This document shows, piece by piece, positions 53,828-63,300 of a DNA stretch of 64,000 nucleotides. The DNA is from Zunongwangia sp. ESRF-bin46 (GTDB lineage: Bacteria > Bacteroidota > Bacteroidia > Flavobacteriales > Flavobacteriaceae). The notes beneath the pieces are model-generated. The model saw nothing but the letters and a program-made list of their open reading frames with translations. It did no database searches and had not been told where the DNA came from. The position numbers and the translations under genes were made by a program. The DNA lies in the NCBI GenBank assembly GCA_002631855.1, contig NTLF01000013.1, positions 62,001-126,000 on the forward strand. Reading direction: 5' to 3'. The first letter of the stretch is position 1; each line of letters begins with the position of its first letter.

Positions 53828-53963
53828 GCTATTAAAACGCTGAAGTTTGACAAATAAACGTAAACTTACCTAGCAGATTATAGGTTTAACGTAATTTTAT
53901 AATCTTAAAAAATGCTTAGTGATACACAGTGCAGATTATAATTTCATTTTTTTTAAATTTTTG

Positions 53964-53994
53964 TTTGCGGGAATTAAAAAGTAGCTTATATTTG
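53964..53994 (+). promoter_or_regulatory. Promoter of tRNA-Val(TAC)
   Basis: TTTG (53964-53967), 19-nt spacer, TATATTTG (53987-53994): an exact consensus pair, 16 nt before the mature tRNA. Confidence 0.75.
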
Positions 53995-54010
53995 CAACCG
54001 CTAACAGCAA

Positions 54011-54088
54011 GGGCGATTAGCTCAGTTGGTTCAGAGCACCTCGTTTACACCGAGGGGGTCGGGGGTTCGAATCCCTCATCGCCCACCA
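54011..54088 (+). tRNA. tRNA-Val (anticodon TAC), CCA encoded
   Basis: Acceptor GGGCGAT pairs with ATCGCCC; D arm GCTC..GAGC; anticodon stem CCTCG/CGAGG with loop TTTACAC (anticodon TAC, U33 present); T arm GGGGG..CCCTC region with TTCGAAT loop; discriminator A at 54085 and an encoded CCA at 54086-54088. A perfect terminator follows immediately. Confidence 0.96.
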
Positions 54089-54090
54089 GC

Positions 54091-54123
54091 AAACCCCGAT
54101 GAAGTATTTCATCGGGGTTTTTT
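54091..54123 (+). terminator. Terminator of tRNA-Val(TAC)
   Basis: AAACCCCGATGAA (54091-54103) pairs with TTCATCGGGGTTT (54108-54120), GTAT loop, T6 to 54123. Confidence 0.93.
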
Positions 54124-54210
54124 ATTTTCCAGAAATTTTTAAAATATTTAAATAGAATCAAGCCCACTAAAAGTAGGTTGTTTATCTTAGTTCAATAAAT
54201 TTTTTCGCTT

Positions 54211-55194
54211 GTGAACCCAATAATACGAAACATAATAATTGAAGGTGTAAAAAGCCGCTATAAAAAAGAAGACAAGGACAAGAAACCTACCGATAAACAA
54301 ATTCAAAAAAAAGCTGAGAATCTCGAGGTTGAGATAAAACATGAGATTTCAGACTTCATTTACTTAATTATAGGTGTATTATCTGCTACATTCGGATTAG
54401 AGGGTTTTTTATTACCTAATTCGTTTATTGATGGTGGAGTTACAGGTATTTCTTTAATTGTTCGTGAGTTGACAGGTATTCAGTTGCCAATTCTAATCTT
54501 TTGTATAAACCTGCCGTTTCTTATATTAGGGTTTTTTGCTATCAGCAAGCGATTTGCAATAAAAAGCGTTTTAGGTATTTTGTTTTTATCGCTTTCCCTT
54601 TATTTCATCCCTGTCCCAACAATTACAGAAGACAGTATACTAATAGCAACCTTTGGTGGTTTCTTCTTGGGGTTGGGTATTGGAATGGCTATTCGTGGCG
54701 GTGCTATTATTGACGGTACAGAGGTTTTGGCAATTTATATAAGCCGAAAAACAAGTATGACGGTAGGAAACGTAATCTTGGTTTTTAATGTTCTTATTTT
54801 CTTAACGGCGGCTTATTTTCTTTCTGTTGAAATTGCGCTGTATGCTATATTGACGTATTTCGCAGCGTCAAAAACAGTTGACTTTGTTATTGACGGTGTT
54901 GAAGAGTTTATGGGTGTTAGTATAATTTCTGAACATAATGAAGAAATACGAAAAGCAATCGTGAATAATTTAGGGCGTGGTTGTACAATCTACAAAGCTC
55001 AAAATGGCTTTGCTAAAGAAGGGCAACCTCTTAAAGATACGAATGTAGTTTATACGGTGATTACCCGTTTAGAGATGTCGAGGCTTAAAACCGAAATAGA
55101 TAAAATTGACCACGAGGCGTTTATTATTATGGCATCGGTAAAAGATGCAAAAGGTGGAATGATCAAGAAAAAACCACTCAAAAAATTAAAATAA
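54211..55194 (+). CDS. YitT family membrane protein with DUF2179 domain
   Basis: The 327-residue inner-membrane protein begins with GTG at 54211, a charged N-terminal stretch (KSRYKKEDKDKKPTDKQIQK), then five to six hydrophobic helices with family motifs (SFIDGGVTGISLIVRELTGI, GIGMAIRGGAIIDGTEVLA, YAILTYFAASKTVDFVIDGV) and a C-terminal DUF2179 domain (EEIRKAIVNNLGRGCTIYKA, VYTVITRLEMSRLKTEIDKI). Function is unknown; transport is assumed. It lies between two tRNA-Val genes. The GTG start has no upstream ATG alternative I can see. Confidence 0.88.
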   Translation: MNPIIRNIIIEGVKSRYKKEDKDKKPTDKQIQKKAENLEVEIKHEISDFIYLIIGVLSATFGLEGFLLPNSFIDGGVTGISLIVRELTGIQLPILIFCINLPFLILGFFAISKRFAIKSVLGILFLSLSLYFIPVPTITEDSILIATFGGFFLGLGIGMAIRGGAIIDGTEVLAIYISRKTSMTVGNVILVFNVLIFLTAAYFLSVEIALYAILTYFAASKTVDFVIDGVEEFMGVSIISEHNEEIRKAIVNNLGRGCTIYKAQNGFAKEGQPLKDTNVVYTVITRLEMSRLKTEIDKIDHEAFIIMASVKDAKGGMIKKKPLKKLK

Positions 55195-55216
55195 ATAGTA
55201 GTTTTACACGAGTAAA

Positions 55217-55291
55217 GGGTCATTAACTCAGTTGGTTCAGAGTGTCACGTCGACAACGTGGAAGTCACTGGTTCGAATCCAGTATGACCCA
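55217..55291 (+). tRNA. tRNA-Val (anticodon GAC), no encoded CCA, C at position 33
   Basis: GGGTCAT pairs with ATGACCC; D arm ACTC..GAGT; anticodon stem TCACG/CGTGG with seven-base loop TCGACAA gives anticodon GAC (Val). The variable loop AAGTC and T arm ACTGG/CCAGT with TTCGAAT are normal, total 75 nt. Position 33, nearly always U, is C here if the stem is read in the normal register. The gene ends with discriminator A; CTT follows, so CCA must be added by enzyme, unlike the first tRNA-Val. Confidence 0.92.
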
Positions 55292-55300
55292 CTTAAAAGG

Positions 55301-55328
55301 TCTCAATAAAGTTGTTTATTGGGATTTT
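55301..55328 (+). terminator. Terminator of tRNA-Val(GAC)
   Basis: TCTCAATAAA (55301-55310) pairs with TTTATTGGGA (55315-55324) through one wobble over GTTG, then T4. Confidence 0.75.
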
Positions 55329-55334
55329 GTTACT

Positions 55335-56597
55335 TTAAAGCAAATCTAGAACCCGCTCAAGAGCCATTCCTCTAGAGCCTTTTATTAAGAAGAAACAGTT
55401 TTTGAAATCTTGAGATGCAAACTGTTTTTTAAAAGTATCAAAACTTTCAAATGTATTAATGTGAGTATCTTCAACTTTTGTGCTATTGAAGTTACTACCC
55501 ACCAAATAAGCCTTTCCTAAAGAAGTACTTTCTAAATAATCAACAATGTGTTGATGCTCTTTTTCAGCTTCACCACCCATTTCAAACATATCGCCTAGAA
55601 TTAAAATTTTCTGATTTCCTTCAGCTTGTTTAAAATTTTCTAAAGCGGCCATCATGCTCGTAGGGTTGGCGTTATAGGCATCTAATATTATTTTATGCCC
55701 AGATTTTTCAATACGCTGTGAGCGGTTGTTCTGCGGAATGTAACTTTCAATAGCTGTTTTAATATCTTCTTCGGAAATATTAAAATAATCGCCTATGGCA
55801 ATGGCTGCTGCAATATTGCTAAAGTTATATAGACCAACTAGGTTACTTTGTATTTCTATGTTTTTAAATTTTACTTTTATTTCATTTGAAGCATCTATCA
55901 ACTTAATTATAGAATCGTCAAAGACAACACGGTCTATATTTTTAGTTAGCTCTAGTTGTTTCGTGTCATTTCCATTCACAAAAACTGTCTTATTTTCGTT
56001 TTCTAAATAGTGGTACAATTCAGACTTTCCTTTTATAACGCCTTCCAAACTTCCGAAGCCTTCTAAATGTGCTTTCCCAAAATTTGTGATGTATCCGTAG
56101 TCAGGCTGCGCAATTTTACATAGGCTTTCTATTTCATGTAAATGATTGGCGCCCATTTCAACAATCCCCAGTTCTGTTTCAGATGTCATCGAAAGCAAGG
56201 TAAGCGGCACACCAATATGGTTGTTTAAATTGCCTTTGGTAGCTACCGTGTTGAATTTTTTTGAAAGAACAGCATTGATTAACTCTTTGGTGGTTGTTTT
56301 GCCATTGCTTCCCGTTAAAGAAAGTATGGGTAAACCAAGATGCTTTTTATGAAAAGCAGCTAATTGCTGAAGGGCAGTTAAGCTGTCTTTAACCAGGATA
56401 GTTTGGTCATTTTGAAACTCACTTTCATCAATTATTACTTTGTAAGCCCCTTTTTTTAATGCTTCCCTGGCAAAAGTATTTCCATTAAAATTATCACCTT
56501 TTAGGGCTACAAAGAGACATTTTTTAGTGATTTTTCGGGTATCGGTACAAATGCCACTACTGGCCAAAAATTCTTGATGAAGTTTTTTAATGATCAT
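55335..56597 (-). CDS. murF: UDP-MurNAc-tripeptide--D-Ala-D-Ala ligase
   Basis: The 420-residue ATP-dependent enzyme completes the peptidoglycan pentapeptide precursor. Motifs: GICTDTRKITKKCLFVALKG at the start, LPILSLTGSNGKTTTKELIN (P-loop), ATKGNLNNHIGVPLTLLSM, VEMGANHLHEIESLCKIAQP and the C-terminal ILDAYNANPTSMMAALENF. Length is slightly short for MurF (usually about 430-450) but complete. It lies 60 bases after the second gldJ copy in the same direction; gldJ-murF linkage is known from Flavobacterium. Confidence 0.95.
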   Translation of the reverse strand: MIIKKLHQEFLASSGICTDTRKITKKCLFVALKGDNFNGNTFAREALKKGAYKVIIDESEFQNDQTILVKDSLTALQQLAAFHKKHLGLPILSLTGSNGKTTTKELINAVLSKKFNTVATKGNLNNHIGVPLTLLSMTSETELGIVEMGANHLHEIESLCKIAQPDYGYITNFGKAHLEGFGSLEGVIKGKSELYHYLENENKTVFVNGNDTKQLELTKNIDRVVFDDSIIKLIDASNEIKVKFKNIEIQSNLVGLYNFSNIAAAIAIGDYFNISEEDIKTAIESYIPQNNRSQRIEKSGHKIILDAYNANPTSMMAALENFKQAEGNQKILILGDMFEMGGEAEKEHQHIVDYLESTSLGKAYLVGSNFNSTKVEDTHINTFESFDTFKKQFASQDFKNCFFLIKGSRGMALERVLDLL

Positions 56598-56657
56598 AGA
56601 ATAAAAGTACTAAACCTTTTGTGAAAGGTGAAAGACGTTTGGTTTTTTAAGGAAACA

Positions 56658-58346
56658 TTAATGCTTAGCGCGTTTATTCTCTTTTTTAAATTTAGAGCCT
56701 ACCCGCGACATAGCACATCTAAACCCGATATAATTTGTAGCCATATACTCTGGTAAATACCTTCGTTGTGCAGGGTCTAGCCAAAAGTCTCTATCTTTCC
56801 ATGAACCTCCCTTATATACTCTCACCTTATCATCTATCAAAGTTCTTCTTTGTGAAGAGTTGTCGTATTGTGGTTTTATAGAGCCATCACCTGCAACTTT
56901 TATTTTATAGATGGGAGAGTTATACATTCTTCTTTCGTTACCTTCTGAATCAACATCTGAAAAAGAAGGGTTGTAGCGTAATGAAAGTTTATCGCCATCT
57001 CTAAAATTTCTATTGTCGCTTTTTGAAAAGTTAATACGCAAATGAGTTTCCTTTTTATCAACTGGAACAGTTACCAATTCGCCAGGATATTTTCTTGCGA
57101 CTATTTTTCCGTCAGGAAGGGTATCATACTTAATAGTTTCAGGTGTGATAACCTGTACATTTCCGTTTTTATCTAAAGCATTTTTTGTGTAGACATTTCC
57201 ACGGAAATAATTAAAGTCATTATAGTCATCGTCAACAATTGGGCGGTATATATCTGCTACCCATTCTGAGACATTTCCAGCCATATCATACAGGCCATAA
57301 TCATTTGGTTTATATGATTTTATAGGCGCGGTTACATCTGCGCCGTCATCACTCCACCCTGCAATACCGCCGTAGTCACCATCACCTTGTTTAAAATTAG
57401 CTAACTGGTCTCCTCTGTTGCCACGTTTTAAAGAACGGGTATATTGCCCATTCCACGGATATTTTTTTCTGCCTTTGTATGTGTTCTTATCTCGTAGACC
57501 TACTAAGCCAAGGGCGGCATACTCCCACTCTGCTTCAGTAGGAAGGCGATAAGAAGGTAATAATAACCCATCTTTTCTTCTTACAAATACTTGCGTGCTG
57601 TCACCTTCTGTGGAGATATTTTGTGAGCGTTTACTTTTTCTGGTGATGCTGTCATTACCTCCATACGTTAAAGAAGGCGCTTTTAAATAGGTTTCGGTTG
57701 TAAATACTGAGTTTGGTGTGCTGTTATATCGAGCATTTTCTTGAATAAAACCTTCTTCTTCCAATATGAGTTCGTTCACCCTATCTGTACGCCATTTAGA
57801 AAATTCAACTGCTTGGATCCAACTAACGCCGACAACCGGGTACTCAGCAAAAGCAGGGTGTCGTAAATATTGATTAGCCATTACCTCGTTATATCCTAAT
57901 CGGGATCTCCATACCAATGTATCGGGCAATGCACCTTCATAGATTTTTCTAAAATTTTCTTCCTTAGGTGGAAACACTTTTTTTAACCAATCTAAATATT
58001 CTAAATACATTAGGTTGGTTACTTCTGTTTCATCCATATAAAAGGATTGAACGTGCTGCTGGTTTGGTGTATTGTTCCAGTCTCTCATTGGGTCGTCTTG
58101 CACGCGGCCCATAGTAAACGTACCACCTTCTATAAATACTAAGCCGGGTCCTGTTTCTTGTTCGTTGACTTGTATTTTTCGTTTGTTTTTTTTACCATCT
58201 TCTCGTCCAAAAGCACTCCATCCTGTAGCGCGGGAACTTTTAGTGTAATCACGGTTATTACTACAGCTAGTAAATGCTAAGATTGTAAAAACAATTAGTA
58301 TGTACGGTGCGTTGTTTTTTAGAACTGAAATCATAAGTATTTTCAC
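56658..58346 (-). CDS. gldJ: GldJ-type gliding motility lipoprotein, second tandem copy
   Basis: The 562-residue protein has a lipobox with Cys28 (TILAFTSCSNN) and an FGE-sulfatase-like domain: GLVFIEGGTFTMGRVQDDPM, MDETEVTNLMYLEYLDWLKK, YPVVGVSWIQAVEFSKWRTD, LPSYRLPTEAEWEYAALGL, YGLYDMAGNVSEWVADIYRP and VYKGGSWKDRDFWLDPAQRR. It is collinear with the upstream paralogue at 58458-60140 from end to end. GldJ stabilises other Gld proteins and is needed for gliding and type IX secretion. Which copy is the functional GldJ is not known; this one is next to murF as in the usual order, yet lies after a terminator. It lacks some spacers of the other copy and has a longer basic N-terminal linker. Confidence 0.85.
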   Translation of the reverse strand: MKILMISVLKNNAPYILIVFTILAFTSCSNNRDYTKSSRATGWSAFGREDGKKNKRKIQVNEQETGPGLVFIEGGTFTMGRVQDDPMRDWNNTPNQQHVQSFYMDETEVTNLMYLEYLDWLKKVFPPKEENFRKIYEGALPDTLVWRSRLGYNEVMANQYLRHPAFAEYPVVGVSWIQAVEFSKWRTDRVNELILEEEGFIQENARYNSTPNSVFTTETYLKAPSLTYGGNDSITRKSKRSQNISTEGDSTQVFVRRKDGLLLPSYRLPTEAEWEYAALGLVGLRDKNTYKGRKKYPWNGQYTRSLKRGNRGDQLANFKQGDGDYGGIAGWSDDGADVTAPIKSYKPNDYGLYDMAGNVSEWVADIYRPIVDDDYNDFNYFRGNVYTKNALDKNGNVQVITPETIKYDTLPDGKIVARKYPGELVTVPVDKKETHLRINFSKSDNRNFRDGDKLSLRYNPSFSDVDSEGNERRMYNSPIYKIKVAGDGSIKPQYDNSSQRRTLIDDKVRVYKGGSWKDRDFWLDPAQRRYLPEYMATNYIGFRCAMSRVGSKFKKENKRAKH

Positions 58347-58405
58347 TGCTTATTTGGGGCAACAAGTTATAAAAAAATTGAATTTGTGAAAGAGTATTTA
58401 AAATA

Positions 58406-58434
58406 AAAAAAGCCTTGAATTTTAATTCAAGGCT
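58406..58434 (-). terminator. Terminator between the two gldJ copies
   Basis: GCCTTGAATT (58413-58422) pairs perfectly with AATTCAAGGC (58425-58434); on the minus strand T7 follows (complement of 58406-58412). It separates the transcript of the first copy from the second. Confidence 0.88.
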
Positions 58435-58457
58435 TTTTTGAAACTTTATAAATGGTT

Positions 58458-60140
58458 TTAATTTCTTGGTCTTTTTCCTTTTTTGGATTTGGAACCTACT
58501 CGAGACATTGCACATCTAAAACCAATGTAATCGGTTGCCATATCTTGAGGGAAATAGCGTCTTTGCGCTGGATCTAGCCAATAATCTCTATCTCGCCATG
58601 AACCACCTTTATATACCCTAACTTCATTATCTATTAGCGTAGTTCGTTTGCTTGATTCGTCATATTGCATTTCCACTTGACCTGTACTATCTCTAAAGAC
58701 TTTGTGTTTTGGAGAATTGTACATACGGTCGTTGTCACTATCGTCACCATCAGTGTTGTATTCGTCTGCGAAAGATTGGTATCTACGTGAAGATCTTTTG
58801 TCACCATCTCTATAGTCACGGTTATCACTTTCAGAGAAGTTGGTTCTTAAGTACGTTTCTTCTTCGTCAATAGGAACTTGTAAAATTTCACCAGGTAAAT
58901 TTCTAGCGACAATTCTACCATTGCTCAATGTATCATAAACAATAGAATCTGAAGTAACCAGTTTTACTTTACCGTCTTCGCCAATTGCATTTTTGGTGTA
59001 AACGTTTCCACGATAGTAGTTAAAGTCGTTAAATTCATCATCAACAATTGGGCGATATACATCAGCAACCCATTCGGCTACGTTACCAGCCATATCGTAT
59101 AAGCCAAAGTCATTAGCTTCATATGATTTTACTTCAGCAGTAATATCGGCGCCATCATCACTCCATCCTGCAATACCACCGTAATCACCATCTCCTTGTT
59201 TAAAGTTGGCTAATTGGTCTCCTCGGCTTCTTCTTTTATCAGATCGTGTATACTGGCCATCCCAAGGGTATTTCTTTCTTCCTCTGTAAACATTATAGTT
59301 ACGTAAGCCTACTAACCCAAGAGCTGCATACTCCCATTCGGCTTCAGTAGGTAAACGGTAACCTGGTAACAAAAGTCCGTCCTTGCGCTGTACATATAGG
59401 TTTGTACTATCTTCACTTCTCTCCGCAATTCGTTCCGATTGGTTTCCGCCTCGGGTGATAGAATCTTTACCTCCATACGTTGCAGTAGGTGCGTTAAGAT
59501 AAGTTTGTGTGCTAAAAGTTTCACCTGGCTCTACATCGTAACGAGCGCCTCTTGCTGTATAACCTTCTTCTTCTAAAATAAGTTCGTTAACACGGTCAGT
59601 TCTCCATTTAGAAAACTCAACTGCTTGAATCCAACTAACACCAACAACAGGATAATTTGCATAAGCTGGATGGCGTAAGTAGTTGTTGGTCATAACCTCG
59701 TTATAGCCTAAACGATTTCTCCATACCAAGGTATCAGGTAAAGCGCCTTCATATATTTGACGGTAGTTTTCTTCGGAAGGAGGAAAAACACTTTTTAACC
59801 AATCTAAGTACTCGAGGTACATTAAGTTAGTAACCTCGGTCTCATCCATATAAAAAGATTGGACGTGTTGTTGAGTGGGTGTGTTGTTCCAGTCATGCAT
59901 AGGGTCGTCTTGTACCCTACCCATGGTGAAAGTACCACCTTCAATAAAAATTAGACCGGGACCGGTTTCTTGTTCTTTGGCTTTGGGGTTGTATTTAAAA
60001 CCGCCTTCTTTGGCGTTCATTTTCCAACCAGTTGCACGGGAACTGTCTTTATAGTCCCTAGAATTGTTACAGCTTATAAGTAAACCAGTTGTAACCAATG
60101 CTATAAATAGGCGTAATGCTAAGGTTTTGTTTATGTTCAT
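58458..60140 (-). CDS. gldJ: GldJ-type gliding motility lipoprotein, first tandem copy
   Basis: The 560-residue protein has a lipobox with Cys24 (VTTGLLISCNNSRDYK) and the same FGE-sulfatase-like domain as its neighbour: GLIFIEGGTFTMGRVQDDPM, MDETEVTNLMYLEYLDWLKS, LPGYRLPTEAEWEYAALGLV, FGLYDMAGNVAEWVADVYRP, EVRVYKGGSWRDRDYWLDPA. Length (about 561) equals GldJ of Flavobacterium johnsoniae as I recall it. It is divergent from porU, the order found in Flavobacterium, which supports this copy as the ancestral gldJ. A terminator lies between it and the second copy. Some substitutions differ in charge near residues 200-230 (ERIAERSEDSTNLYVQ). Confidence 0.9.
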   Translation of the reverse strand: MNINKTLALRLFIALVTTGLLISCNNSRDYKDSSRATGWKMNAKEGGFKYNPKAKEQETGPGLIFIEGGTFTMGRVQDDPMHDWNNTPTQQHVQSFYMDETEVTNLMYLEYLDWLKSVFPPSEENYRQIYEGALPDTLVWRNRLGYNEVMTNNYLRHPAYANYPVVGVSWIQAVEFSKWRTDRVNELILEEEGYTARGARYDVEPGETFSTQTYLNAPTATYGGKDSITRGGNQSERIAERSEDSTNLYVQRKDGLLLPGYRLPTEAEWEYAALGLVGLRNYNVYRGRKKYPWDGQYTRSDKRRSRGDQLANFKQGDGDYGGIAGWSDDGADITAEVKSYEANDFGLYDMAGNVAEWVADVYRPIVDDEFNDFNYYRGNVYTKNAIGEDGKVKLVTSDSIVYDTLSNGRIVARNLPGEILQVPIDEEETYLRTNFSESDNRDYRDGDKRSSRRYQSFADEYNTDGDDSDNDRMYNSPKHKVFRDSTGQVEMQYDESSKRTTLIDNEVRVYKGGSWRDRDYWLDPAQRRYFPQDMATDYIGFRCAMSRVGSKSKKGKRPRN

Positions 60141-60332
60141 AGTCAGATTTATGAATGAAATTGGGTTTGCAATATAATAATTAACGGCAAAATACCAATA
60201 ATATTTTATTATTATTGATTCGTTAGTTTTTTGGAAATCTTCCTACTAACTCGAATACAAACGTAGTTTTTTTGTTATTATTACCTAAAATGTAAAAACC
60301 TGAAAACTTTAAAATAAAAACCATACTAAGTG

Positions 60333-60340
60333 TATATTTG
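60333..60340 (+). promoter_or_regulatory. -7 promoter element of porU
   Basis: TATATTTG, exact TAnnTTTG, 14 nt before ATG 60355. No -33 TTG at the right distance. A 3-codon frame (ATG at 60341) lies between and is probably meaningless. Confidence 0.5.
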
Positions 60341-60354
60341 ATGCGTTATTGATT

Positions 60355-63300
60355 ATGATGAAAAAAACGATACTATTTATTTCTTTTATCTTATTACCTT
60401 TTTTGTTGTTGGCGCAAACCAAGAACATTTCAATTAAATGGGGAGATGGCTCTAAAAAAGCATCGATTGTAAAGAAAGGAAATACTTCAATAGAAAATAC
60501 TTTTGCTGATAACCGACTTCAAATTGGTGAAGAGCGACTTGCTTTTGCAGATCAATGGGAGGATACGGGTTTTGCAGATGAAAGTTCTATTGAAATATCC
60601 AACGTTTCATATGGTTCTTTGACTTCTGATGAACTACAAAAAATAAATAAAGAACTTGTTCCTAACGAGCTAAAATATAGTATTAATAGTGGTCAGGCAC
60701 GTGATAAGATTTATACTTCCGTTTCCATTTCTCCAGTTGTAAAGAGTAATGGGCAGTATCGTAAAGTTAACTCGTTTACTGTTTCGTACAAAAAGAGTTT
60801 TCAAAATAGGGGAGGTGGTTCTCAAATACCCATAACCAATTCTGTATTGGTAGATGGTGACTGGTATAAATTTAAAGTAGAAGAAACAGGAATTCAGCGA
60901 ATTGATAAATCTTTTTTAGATGATTTAGGGCTTAACACCAACAATATTAACCCCCGAAACCTTAAAATCTATGGTCACGGTGGTAAGCCGTTACCTTTAT
61001 ATAATGCTTTAAATACCGAGTTTGATCTTCCTGAAACACCTATTAAAGTGATAGGGGAGGACGATGGCTCTTTTGACGCCGGGGATTATATTCTTTTTTA
61101 TGGAACAAGTACTAAAGGGTACGATCCTGAAAACCAAACGAATTTAAACCCTTACAGCGACGAATCGTTTTATTACATTACAGCTGACGGAGCCCAAGGG
61201 AAAAGGGTTCAGGACATGGTAGAGCCTTCTGGGGCGCCAACTACAACCATTACTACTTTTCAAGATTATAAATTTCATGAAGTGGATGAATTTTCACCTG
61301 GAAAAGTAGGAAGACGTTGGTTTGGTAATCGTTTCGATATTGAAAGTGAGCAAACCTATGAGTTTACGTTTCCAAATATTGTTTCCTCAGTACCTATGCA
61401 AGTAAATGTAAGAGCTGCTGCTGTATCTGAATCCAATACCTCATTAGCTGTCTCAGTAAACGGCACTAGCTTAGACCCCATACAGTTTAGAGATGTTGGT
61501 AATGATGGCAGTAGCACAATTGTTTCTGTTAACGAGTTGTCTGGACAAACTGGTCAAGTACCAGCAGGTGGCGAAACAGTTACTGTAGACCTTGCCTATA
61601 ACAATGCAGGAAACCCTTCGAGTATAGGCTACTTAGATTATGTAAGTGTAGAAGCTACACGGCAGCTATCGGTTACCGATAAGCAACTTGCTTTTCAGTA
61701 TAAAGAAGCCTCTGGTTTAAGTGGCGTAGGGGAGTATCAAATAAGTAACACCTCCCAGATAAGTGAAGTTTGGGATGTAACTAACCCAAATGCTATTACG
61801 ATAAAAAGAAATGAAAATAACGCTACTAACCTTGCTTTTAAAGCTACACTAGGAACTTCACGAAAGTATGTTGCGGTACACACGGGGGATTTTTATACGC
61901 CAGTAAAAATAAATAATCCCAGGGTGTTTAATCAAAACCTAAAGGGATCTGTCTTTAAAGGGCAATCTGGTAATTTTCAGGATGTTGACTATTTAATTGT
62001 AACAGCTCCTTTCTTGCTACAGCCCGCTTTACGCCTTGCTAATTACCATAAAAACAACAGCGGACTAAATGTTAAGGTAGTAACCACAGATAGAATATAC
62101 GAAGAGTTCAGTTCTGGAAAGCAAGATATTAGTGCCATCAGGAATTTTGTACGGTATATTTATGAAAATGCTTCTGCTAGGGATAAGCGTATAAAATACT
62201 TGTGCTTGTTTGGTGATACGTCAGTAGATTATAAAAATAGGCTTTCAAATAATAATAATGTGGTGCCTACTTTCCATAGATTAATTAGCACAAGTGATTT
62301 AAGCTCTTACATGAGTGATGATTTCTTTGGAAATGTAGATGAAGATGAGGGTACCATTGGAGGTAATACATTGAATGCAGAAGGGAAAGAATTAACCGAT
62401 ACAGATTTGCTTGATATAGCTGTGGGTAGAATCATAGCCGATGAGGTTGGTCTTGCTAATACTTTGGTAGATAAAATAATAGCCTATTCTTCAAAAGAAT
62501 CATACGGGAATTGGCGAAATAATTTTATGCTGATTTCTGATGATAACGATAAAGGAAATGAACAAAGACTTGCAATTGAGCTGGATGCGTTAGGGGATGA
62601 AATTTCAGCTGAAAAACCATTTATCAATGTAAAAAAAATACATATTGATGCGTATCAACAACAGACTTCTTCAGGAGGTGATCGATACCCAGAGGTAAAT
62701 GAGGAAATTAAAAATAATATTGAAGTAGGGGCTTTAATAGTAAATTACTTTGGACACGGAGGGGAAGGTGGCTTAGCCCACGAATCCATTTATACCCAAG
62801 AAATGGCTAATAACTTTAAAAATAAAAATAAATATACCTGTATTGTAACCATTACCTGCCAGTTCACAAAATTTGATAATCCACAGCGTGTCACAGCAGG
62901 GGAACTAACCTATTGGAATAAAGAAGGGGGGGCCATATCTTTGGTGAGCACTACACGGTCTATTCAATTAACACCAGGAGTCGATTTTAACAAAAGACTT
63001 GCAAAACATTTATTTGGTTATGATTTAAATGTACCTGTAACTCCTGCTGAGGCATTACGGCTAGCAAAAAGAGATTTAGGGATTGGAGAAAGTTTACGCC
63101 GCGTTGTTTTTTATATAGGTGATCCTGCTATGCACTTAGCATTTCCAAAGAAAAATGTGCGCTTAACCACCATAAACGATGTACCAGTAGGCCAATCACC
63201 CGATGTGTTACAAGCCTTAAGTAAAGTAAAGATGGGTGGTGAAGTAGTTGATGAGAATGGAAATGTACTAACCAATTACAGTGGCATCCTTTCGGCAAAG

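Noticed and set aside
58267-58515. 82-codon minus-strand frame across the gap between the two gldJ genes
   Set aside because: It overlaps both gldJ coding ends in another frame, spans the terminator, and has no signal peptide or domain.
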